A DNA stretch of 7,967 nucleotides from the NCBI GenBank assembly GCA_015658765.1, contig DQOE01000059.1, forward strand, positions 1-7,967, written 5' to 3'. Origin of the DNA: Verrucomicrobiota bacterium. GTDB taxonomy: Bacteria > Verrucomicrobiota > Verrucomicrobiia > Limisphaerales > UBA1096. Positions 1-4,713 of this stretch are shown piece after piece; within the stretch, counting starts at the first letter, position 1, and each line of letters opens with the position of its first letter. The position numbers and the translations under genes were made by a program. Below the pieces are notes generated by a model. It did not search any database and was not told the origin of the DNA. It saw nothing but the letters and a program-made list of their open reading frames with translations.

Positions 1-328
1 CAGTGAGTTTCGGGCTGATGAATTTGCCGCCGAACAGCGCGAGGCCAAGCAGCACACAAACGATGGCAATGGCTCGCTTGGGGAATCCGCCGCCGTTGTA
101 CAGCCACTCGATCAACAGGTGCAGCGAGGCGATCGTCCCGCAGATGATGTGCAGCATGAAGTAGCGGCCAAGCACCGCCTGGGCAATCAAGCCGTTGTAA
201 GGCTTTGGAGCGAAGGCCGTCACTTCAGGGGTGAAAAACACCGGGACGGCGAGAAACGAAAAGCAGACCGAGCCGCCCACCCATACGGCGGCGTTGAACA
301 GACCCATGAATCTCAGGAATCCCGGCAC
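1..328 (-). CDS. DUF4149-like (TMEM205-like) integral membrane protein, N-terminal part, runs off left edge
   Basis: This is an open minus-strand frame cut by the window edge, with about 109 residues visible. It begins with GTG at 328, seven codons before an in-frame ATG at 307; an in-frame stop lies two codons further upstream (332-334). I prefer the GTG because the family usually has a few residues before the conserved FLRF-x-L-F-N-A-A-V-W-x-G start, which here spans both candidates. Hydrophobic segments follow: one from about residue 9 to 33, one around YFMLHIICGTIASLHLLIEW, and one around AIAIVCVLLGLALFGG, ending near I-S-P-K-L. This pattern, with an aromatic-rich second helix and a P-K-L exit from the third, resembles four-helix DUF4149 proteins of the inner membrane, whose function is unknown. 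The last helix would lie outside the window. The family call is by resemblance; that it is a membrane protein is clear. It diverges from the DUF6807 gene across about 110 bases. Confidence 0.6.
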   Translation of the reverse strand, partial: MPGFLRFMGLFNAAVWVGGSVCFSFLAVPVFFTPEVTAFAPKPYNGLIAQAVLGRYFMLHIICGTIASLHLLIEWLYNGGGFPKRAIAIVCVLLGLALFGGKFISPKLT

Positions 329-403
329 ACCTCAATCTAACGGCACCGATGGAGCCATGCCAAGGTTGGTTTGCCCTCCACCTGGCTGGGGACTGTTTTT
401 CCG

Positions 404-432
404 TTGACCAAGTTTCGCAGCACACATAGGTT
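404..432 (+). promoter_or_regulatory. Weak candidate promoter before the DUF6807 gene
   Basis: TTGACC (404-409) matches the sigma-70 -35 consensus at five of six bases and lies 17 bases before TAGGTT (427-432), which matches the -10 at only three of six. Transcription would begin about at the ATG at 441, giving little or no leader. The weak -10 makes this a low-confidence call. Confidence 0.2.
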
Positions 433-440
433 CCTCCGCG

Positions 441-1445
441 ATGACCTCACGTATCTTTTTAACAGTGGTGGCAGGGCTTTTGACGCTTGGCCAAGCGCTC
501 AACGCCGCCGAAGAAGGCCCGTTCACCATCAGGAAAAACGGCGAAAACTATCGCGTCGAGATCGATGGCAAGCTGTTCACCGAGTACATCCCCACGGGAT
601 ACAACAAGCCGGTGCTCTACCCGGTCATCGGCCCGCACGGCATCGGCATGACGCGCAACTATCCGTTCAAGGAGGTTGAGGGCGAAGCCAAGGATCACGT
701 GCACCATGCGTCGCTGTGGTTCACGCACGGCGAGGTCAACGGCATCAGCTTTTGGCACAACGCCAAAAACACGGGGAAGATTATTCCGGCTGAGTTGGTG
801 CGCGCCAAGGGCGGCCGCCGCGGCTCGATCGTCTCGAAAAACAACTGGGTCGGCCCGGACGGCAAGGTCATCTGCACCGACCGGACATCGATCAGTTTTT
901 ACAAGGCGTTCGGCGGCACGTTTGTGTCGTACACTGTGACCGTTCACGCATCGGAAGGCGACGTGACTTTTGGCGACACCAAGGAGGGCAGCATGGGTAT
1001 CCGCACGCATCCGAATCTCCGCCTGACCAACGGCAAGGGCGTCACAACCGCCAACGGCCATGCGCTCAACAGTGCCGGTCACAAGGACAAGGAACTCTGG
1101 GGCAAACGCGCCAAGTGGGTCGATTACTGGGGCAAGATCGGCGATCACACGGTCGGCGTTGCCATCTTCGATCACCCAGACAACCTGCGCCATCCGACCT
1201 GGTGGCACGCCCGCGACTACGGCCTCATCGCCGCCAACCCGTTCGGCATCCACAACTTCGAGGGCAAGAAAAAGGGCGTCGGCGACTTCAAGCTCAAGAA
1301 GGGCGAAGAGCAGCAGTTTCGCTACGGCATTCTTTTCCACGAGGGCGACGCCCAGGCCGCTGACATCGTCGGCTCATACGCCAAGTGGGTCGAGGCCGTC
1401 GCCGCCTACAAGGCCAGGGCTGCGGAGCAATCGGGGGAAAAGTAG
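441..1445 (+). CDS. Secreted DUF6807 (PmoA-like) family protein
   Basis: This is a 334-residue protein with a Sec signal peptide: hydrophobic core at about residues 5-20 and a likely cut near ALNA|A (residues 22-23). It therefore acts outside the cytoplasm. The mature part carries the hallmarks of DUF6807, often annotated 'methane oxygenase PmoA': D-H-V-H-H at 85-89 followed by SLWFTHGEVNG, W-V-D-Y-W-G at 226-231, D-H-P-D-N at 244-248 and W-W-H-A-R-D-Y-G at 254-261. The PmoA name is misleading, since it resembles no membrane subunit of methane monooxygenase. The family is common in Planctomycetes and Verrucomicrobia, often near sugar oxidoreductases and other catabolic genes, but its reaction is not established. 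The clustered histidines could bind metal or form an active site; that is inference. Length is normal and the frame intact. No Shine-Dalgarno precedes the ATG. It stands alone in its direction and converges with cysE 17 bases downstream. Confidence 0.85.
   Translation: MTSRIFLTVVAGLLTLGQALNAAEEGPFTIRKNGENYRVEIDGKLFTEYIPTGYNKPVLYPVIGPHGIGMTRNYPFKEVEGEAKDHVHHASLWFTHGEVNGISFWHNAKNTGKIIPAELVRAKGGRRGSIVSKNNWVGPDGKVICTDRTSISFYKAFGGTFVSYTVTVHASEGDVTFGDTKEGSMGIRTHPNLRLTNGKGVTTANGHALNSAGHKDKELWGKRAKWVDYWGKIGDHTVGVAIFDHPDNLRHPTWWHARDYGLIAANPFGIHNFEGKKKGVGDFKLKKGEEQQFRYGILFHEGDAQAADIVGSYAKWVEAVAAYKARAAEQSGEK
485..496. repeat. Palindrome copy, GCTTGGCCAAGC
   Basis: Perfect 12-base palindrome (14 bases, CGCTTGGCCAAGCG, if 484 and 497 are included), inside the signal-peptide codons of the DUF6807 gene, read as Leu-Gly-Gln-Ala. 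Confidence 0.9.
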
Positions 1446-1455
1446 CTTGGCCAAG
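1446..1455. repeat. Palindrome copy, CTTGGCCAAG, between convergent stop codons
   Basis: Perfect ten-base copy directly after the TAG of the DUF6807 gene. It makes up most of the 17-base gap before the cysE stop, so it is not kept by coding constraint here. Confidence 0.9.
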
Positions 1456-1462
1456 TGCGGGT

Positions 1463-2362
1463 TCATATCTCGTAGTTGTCGGCTTTTTTCATCACCTTGA
1501 CGCTGACGTCCTCGGCGATGACGAGGGAGTTGGCCGGCACGCTGTGGATCAGGAACACATTGCCGCCGACCGTGCTGTTCGCGCCGATGACCGTTTCGCC
1601 GCCGAGGATGGTCGCGCCGGGATAAATCGTGACGTTGTCCTCGATGGTGGGATGCCGCTTGGCCCCGCGCAGTTCCTCGACGCGTGAGGTGGACTTCGCG
1701 CCCAGCGTTACGCCGTGATAAATCTTCACGTGATTGCCGATAATGGTCGTCTCGCCCACGACCGTGCCGGTGCCGTGGTCGATGAAAAAGTGCGAGCCAA
1801 TGTTCGCGCCGGGATGGAGGTCGATGCCGGTCCGGCCGTGCGCCCACTCGGCCATGATGCGTGGGATGAGCGCCACGCCACGCCGGTAAAGCTGATGCGC
1901 CATCCGTTGCACCGCGATCGTCTCGACAAACGGATAGGCCACCACAACCTCCTCATGGCTGAGTGCGGCGGGGTCGCCGGCGTAAGCGGCCTCGACGTCG
2001 GTCTTGAGCATTTCACGGATCGCGGGGAAGCTGCCGAGAAACTCAGCCGTAATCTCGCGGGCCAACGGCCGTGGCTTGGCCGCACTTTCGCCGGGCGGCC
2101 TGTACTCGATGCTCTTCGTAATCTCGTCCTCGAGCCGGCCGCTGACGCTGTCCATCAACGTCGAAATCTCGACCCTCAACTCGGAGGTCTGAATCGGTTT
2201 CTCGTCAAAAAAACCGGGCAGCAGCAGCCGCAACAAGTCGGTGGTGATCGATGCGATGGCGAACTTGGACGGCAGGTTGCCGCCGTCCAAATGGTTGATG
2301 CCGCCCACCTTCGCGTAGGAGGCGATCAGGTCATTGGTCAACTGGGTGATGCTTTCGCTCAC
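1463..2362 (-). CDS. cysE: Serine O-acetyltransferase (CysE/EpsC type)
   Basis: It transfers acetyl from acetyl-CoA to L-serine, giving O-acetylserine for cysteine synthesis in the cytoplasm. With the GTG start at 2362 it has 299 residues. An alpha-helical N-terminal domain is followed by a left-handed beta-helix of hexapeptide repeats from about residue 175. Expected catalytic residues are present: the D of Y-A-G-D-P-A (about 130), D-H in F-F-I-D-H-G-T-G (about 195-196) and H in K-R-H-P-T-I (about 237). V-V-G-E-T and Y-H-G-V-T-L-G-A are also typical. The protein ends N-Y-E-I; a C-terminal isoleucine is what cysteine synthase (CysK) grips in known complexes. The frame also extends to a GTG at 2404, adding 14 residues (upstream GGTGA is a weak ribosome site). 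I prefer 2362 because S-E-S-I-T-Q-L resembles the usual N terminus of this long family. It diverges from rlmB. Confidence 0.9.
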   Translation of the reverse strand: MSESITQLTNDLIASYAKVGGINHLDGGNLPSKFAIASITTDLLRLLLPGFFDEKPIQTSELRVEISTLMDSVSGRLEDEITKSIEYRPPGESAAKPRPLAREITAEFLGSFPAIREMLKTDVEAAYAGDPAALSHEEVVVAYPFVETIAVQRMAHQLYRRGVALIPRIMAEWAHGRTGIDLHPGANIGSHFFIDHGTGTVVGETTIIGNHVKIYHGVTLGAKSTSRVEELRGAKRHPTIEDNVTIYPGATILGGETVIGANSTVGGNVFLIHSVPANSLVIAEDVSVKVMKKADNYEI

Positions 2363-2453
2363 GCCCGAAGTATCGGCAAATCCGCCAAAATGGCAAGAGG
2401 TCACGAGTCGTCACCGATCCAAGCTAACAACGCGCTCCAAAGTCAGGCACGAA

Positions 2454-2470
2454 CTTGGCTTCCAGCCAAG
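2454..2470. repeat. Short inverted repeat in the cysE-rlmB divergent gap
   Basis: CTTGGCT and AGCCAAG are exact reverse complements separated by TCC, giving a seven-base-pair stem with a three-base loop. The arms look like the two halves of the window's CTTGGCCAAG palindrome split by an insertion. It lies 27 bases before the rlmB ATG and could be an operator or a leader hairpin, with no direct evidence for either. Confidence 0.4.
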
Positions 2471-2496
2471 GCTGCCGTAAGTTGCGCGCCGCGCCG

Positions 2497-3228
2497 ATGG
2501 CCAAGTCGAGTCGAGAACATGTGTACGGATTGAACCCCGCCTTTGAGGTGTTGCGGGCGGGGAAGCGCCGCGTGTACACGGCTCACTTGAACGAAGGCAT
2601 GCGCGACAACACGCGTATGAAAAAGTTGCTCGGCGTTTTGGAGCGCGGCAACGTCGAGATCGAGTGGACGGACAAGGGCCGCCTGATGCAGATCTCCGGC
2701 AGCCGGGATCATCAGGGCGTCGTGCTCAAGACATCGCTTTATCCGTACGCCGAGTTTGACGAGTTGCTCGGCGTGCCGCGCATGCTGATGCTCGACAACG
2801 TCGAGGATCCTCACAACGTCGGCGCGATCCTGCGCAGCGCCGAGGTGTTCGGCTTCACCTCCGTTTGTCTGCCGAAAAAGGGCGTGCCGGAAATCTACCC
2901 GTCGGTGGTCAAGGTCAGCGCCGGTGCGACGGAGTTCATGAAAATCTGCCGCAGCGACTCCGCCAACGGCTACGCCCGCAAAGCCGCCGAGGCCGGCTAC
3001 CGCATCGCCGCACTGGACATGGCCGGCAAATCGTCGCTGCAGGCACTCGCCGCGGCCAAGCCGGAAAAACTGCTGCTCGTGATCGGCGGGGAGGATCGCT
3101 CCGTCGGCCAGTTCATCCTCAACATGGCCGACGACGTGGTGGGCATCACCCAGCGCGGCCGCATCAATTCACTCAACGCCTCCGTCGCCGCCGGCATCGC
3201 CATGTTCGCCCTTGGCCAACCGGAGTAG
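2497..3228 (+). CDS. rlmB: 23S rRNA (guanosine-2'-O-)-methyltransferase RlmB, SpoU/TrmH family
   Basis: It uses S-adenosylmethionine to methylate the ribose of a 23S rRNA guanosine in the peptidyl-transferase loop (G2251 in E. coli). The product has 243 residues, the usual length. The N-terminal RNA-binding domain (from VYGLNPAFEVL at about 9-19 to H-Q-G-V-V at 72-76) is followed by a SPOUT knot domain. Motif 1 is D-P-H-N-V-G-A-I-L-R (104-113), with the conserved N and R. Motif 2 is L-L-V-I-G-G-E-D-R-S-V-G (193-204). Motif 3 is R-G-R-I-N-S-L-N-A-S-V-A (220-231). Before motif 3 it reads V-G-I-T-Q-R-G where most relatives have I-P-M-x-G, a mild change. I chose the ATG at 2497; an in-frame TTG at 2455 would add 14 residues with no family resemblance. 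No Shine-Dalgarno is visible. TrmH-type tRNA methylases are relatives, but the N-terminal domain and neighbours favour RlmB. Confidence 0.88.
   Translation: MAKSSREHVYGLNPAFEVLRAGKRRVYTAHLNEGMRDNTRMKKLLGVLERGNVEIEWTDKGRLMQISGSRDHQGVVLKTSLYPYAEFDELLGVPRMLMLDNVEDPHNVGAILRSAEVFGFTSVCLPKKGVPEIYPSVVKVSAGATEFMKICRSDSANGYARKAAEAGYRIAALDMAGKSSLQALAAAKPEKLLLVIGGEDRSVGQFILNMADDVVGITQRGRINSLNASVAAGIAMFALGQPE
3211..3220. repeat. Palindrome copy, TTGGCCAA octamer (CTTGGCCAAC)
   Basis: Octamer at 3212-3219 in the last codons of rlmB (Leu-Gly-Gln-Pro). Its TTGGCC half also falls at the -35 position of the candidate ispF promoter. Confidence 0.85.
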
Positions 3229-3239
3229 CTCACTATAAT
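3212..3239 (+). promoter_or_regulatory. Candidate promoter for ispF, predicted leaderless transcript
   Basis: A perfect TATAAT lies at 3234-3239 in the 17-base rlmB-ispF gap. TTGGCC at 3212-3217 matches the -35 consensus at four of six bases with a 16-base spacer. Only six bases separate TATAAT from the GTG at 3246, so transcription would start at about the first base of the start codon. The -10 and its spacing are seen; its activity is inferred. Confidence 0.5.
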
Positions 3240-3245
3240 CCGGCC

Positions 3246-3725
3246 GTGGTTCATACTGGAATTGGATACGATGTGCATCGCCTCCTGGAGGGGCGGCCGC
3301 TTTGGCTTGGTGGCGTGGAGATCGAGCATGACATGGGGCTCGACGGTCACTCCGATGCCGATGTGCTGATGCACGCGATCTGTGACGCGGTGCTTGGGGC
3401 GCTTGGTCAAGGCGACATCGGCAGTTTTTTCCCACCCAGCGAACCGCAGTGGAAGGATGCGCCGAGCCGGATTTTTCTCGAGAAAGCCGCTGAACTGGTG
3501 GCGGAAGCCGACGGCAAGATCGTAAACATCGACGCCACGCTGATCGCCGAGGCTCCTAAAATCCTGCCGCATGTGCCGGCGATGAAAGTTGCGGTCGCCC
3601 AAGCGCTGTACATTTCGCCGGACCAAGTTGGCATCAAGGCGACGACGAACGAGCTGCTTGGGTTCCTCGGGCGCGGGGAGGGCATGGCGGCGATGGCGGT
3701 CGCGGGCGTGAACCTGCCGGACTGA
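3246..3725 (+). CDS. ispF: 2-C-methyl-D-erythritol 2,4-cyclodiphosphate synthase IspF
   Basis: It converts CDP-methylerythritol 2-phosphate to methylerythritol cyclodiphosphate with release of CMP, in the MEP route to isoprenoid precursors. The product has 159 residues, normal for this homotrimeric enzyme. Metal ligands are visible as D9 and H11 in G-I-G-Y-D-V-H-R and H43 in A-D-V-L-M-H-A. L-D-G-H-S-D-A-D (32-39), G-D-I-G-S-F-F-P (56-63) and the cytidine-phosphate end motif K-A-T-T-N-E-L-L-G-F-L-G-R-G-E-G (131-146) are all intact. The start is the GTG at 3246. The frame stays open upstream across the end of rlmB, but VVHTGIGYDVHR matches the family N terminus exactly. There is no ribosome-binding sequence; a perfect TATAAT six bases upstream suggests a leaderless message. 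The gene starts 17 bases after rlmB and ends one base before the next ATG. ispD, often adjacent or fused, is not in the window. Confidence 0.95.
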   Translation: MVHTGIGYDVHRLLEGRPLWLGGVEIEHDMGLDGHSDADVLMHAICDAVLGALGQGDIGSFFPPSEPQWKDAPSRIFLEKAAELVAEADGKIVNIDATLIAEAPKILPHVPAMKVAVAQALYISPDQVGIKATTNELLGFLGRGEGMAAMAVAGVNLPD

Positions 3726-3726
3726 C

Positions 3727-4005
3727 ATGGGGGCCAAGGGGGAGATCAACTGGAAGCGGCGCGACGAGTACGGCGAGCGGATTGAGTGCTACGCCCGCAA
3801 CGAGCGCGGCGTGTGGAAATTTTTCCGGCGCGAACGGCGCTTTGAAAACTGGGAGGAGTATCCCGACCCGGCGTTCGAGGACTGGATGGAACTGCTCGAC
3901 AGCGTCCGGCGGCGCATCCCGAGGCGCAAGATGGAGCCGGCTGACGAGAGCCGGTTGGTTCGCACGATCAAGGAGAAGTTTCCGGATCAAAAAAACCAGG
4001 TTTGA
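3727..4005 (+). CDS. Small charged protein of unknown function (92 residues)
   Basis: I do not firmly recognise this protein. It is small, rich in Arg, Lys and Glu, with several aromatic residues spaced through the first half (W9, Y15, W30, F32, F33, W42, Y45, W53). It starts E-I-N-W-K-R-R and continues with P-D-P-A-F-E-D-W-M-E-L-L (46-57) and a basic stretch R-R-R-I-P-R-R-K (61-68). The look is of a soluble cytoplasmic, possibly nucleic-acid-binding, protein. I see no signal peptide, membrane segment or metal-binding cysteine pair. I have an impression that similar short E-I-N-W-K-R proteins occur in Verrucomicrobia, which I cannot verify here. The ATG is one base after the ispF stop, with no Shine-Dalgarno, so translation is probably coupled to ispF. 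That tight junction and clean ending at a convergent gene argue that it is real. The stop codon lies in an inverted repeat. Confidence 0.7.
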   Translation: MGAKGEINWKRRDEYGERIECYARNERGVWKFFRRERRFENWEEYPDPAFEDWMELLDSVRRRIPRRKMEPADESRLVRTIKEKFPDQKNQV

Positions 4006-4009
4006 TCCG
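3983..4009. terminator. Nine-base-pair inverted repeat between convergent genes, candidate terminator
   Basis: CGGATCAAA (3983-3991) and TTTGATCCG (4001-4009) are perfect reverse complements around a nine-base A-rich loop, so the hairpin can form in transcripts of either strand. It includes the stop codon of the 92-residue protein and ends four bases before the stop of the opposite gene. There is no clean U run after either arm, so it is not a textbook intrinsic terminator. A third arm, ATCAAA at 4012-4017, can pair with TTTGAT at 4001-4006 instead. Confidence 0.45.
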
Positions 4010-4012
4010 ACA

Positions 4013-4621
4013 TCAAATATCGACATCCTCGGGGCGAACCTCGAGACATTCGTCCTGATCCTCCCACGCCACCGCCGGGTAAATCTCGAGCAGCGCCGGG
4101 GCCAGTTGGGTACCCGCCTGGGCCAGCAGTTTTTCCGCGGATTGTGCCGCCAACTCGAACAGCGTGTCGTAGTCGGGCGGCAGCTTTTTACCGTCCTCCT
4201 CCCAGTGCGCGACGGAGTGCGCCTTGTCGTAACAAGCCGACCATGTGTCGAGTTCCTGCCTTATTTCATCCGGCAGATCATCGAGTTTCACGCACGTTTC
4301 GCCGCAGTGTTTGCAGACCAAGCCGACGTCGTACACGTCCCGGGAGAGCGTCGGCAACAGCGGTGCCCGGCAACACTCGGAGGCGGTGTAGTCTGCGGGG
4401 ATGATCGCCATGCCCTTGAGCCAGATTTGGCGGTCGTGCGCCGCGTGCGCCGCCAACTCGTAGGCCAGCATCAGCGGATGGGAGAGCCGCCAGGCTTGGC
4501 CGGAGAATTGGCCCAGCGTCTGCGCCATCCAGCGCGCGAGCGTCAGGTCGTCCATCTCCATGAACACTTGGCTGTATCCCTTCCACAACTGGTCGTGATT
4601 GTCTGTCAACTCGCGAGCCAT
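4013..4621 (-). CDS. Cysteine-containing protein of unknown function (202 residues)
   Basis: I do not recognise this protein. It has no signal peptide and no obvious membrane helix. The N-terminal third looks helical, with W-M-A-Q-T-L-G-Q-F-S-G-Q-A-W-R-L-S-H-P-L (31-50) and a histidine-rich A-A-H-A-A-H-D (57-63). Then come a C-C pair (83-84) and C-K-H-C-G-E-T-C (103-110). Two cysteine pairs about 20 residues apart look like a small zinc ribbon or knuckle, but the first pair is adjacent rather than C-x-x-C, so this is only a suggestion. The C-terminal part is acidic (E-D-Q-D-E, E-D-V-D-I). The ATG at 4621 is the only good start; no Shine-Dalgarno is seen. It converges with the 92-residue gene across seven bases and diverges from recG across about 90 bases. 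Internal consistency of the frame and neat packing support a real gene. Confidence 0.72.
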   Translation of the reverse strand: MARELTDNHDQLWKGYSQVFMEMDDLTLARWMAQTLGQFSGQAWRLSHPLMLAYELAAHAAHDRQIWLKGMAIIPADYTASECCRAPLLPTLSRDVYDVGLVCKHCGETCVKLDDLPDEIRQELDTWSACYDKAHSVAHWEEDGKKLPPDYDTLFELAAQSAEKLLAQAGTQLAPALLEIYPAVAWEDQDECLEVRPEDVDI

Positions 4622-4675
4622 CGGTCGCGGACTCTACGGCTTGGCTTGGCCCAGCGAAAGGCAAACCGACGGCCG

Positions 4676-4687
4676 GCTTGGCCAAGC
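4676..4687. repeat. Palindrome copy, GCTTGGCCAAGC
   Basis: Perfect 12-base copy in the gap before recG. It contains an in-frame TTG (4678) that could be mistaken for the recG start. A partial tandem of the half-site (GGCTTGGCTTGGCC) lies about 30 bases upstream at 4639-4652. Confidence 0.9.
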
Positions 4688-4713
4688 GCGAGGTTGCCGG
4701 TACAACTGCCGCA

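Noticed and set aside
459..1340. 293-residue minus-strand frame opposite the DUF6807 gene
   Set aside because: The plus-strand frame has a signal peptide and family motifs; the minus one shows nothing beyond Ala/Val/Arg-rich sequence.
441..1445. Reading the DUF6807 protein as a methane monooxygenase subunit because of the PmoA label
   Set aside because: It is a soluble secreted protein without the membrane helices of PmoA, and no pmoB or pmoC is nearby.
1715..2533. 272-residue plus-strand frame opposite cysE
   Set aside because: The minus strand encodes an intact serine acetyltransferase with catalytic residues. The plus frame has no domain resemblance.
3234..3239. TATAAT as the -10 of a small RNA between rlmB and ispF
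   Set aside because: The gap is 17 bases and the next coding start is six bases away, leaving no room for an independent RNA.
2865..3245. Upstream extension of the ispF frame inside rlmB
   Set aside because: IspF begins at VVHTGIGYDVHR (GTG 3246). The upstream codons are an out-of-frame reading of rlmB, not a fused domain.
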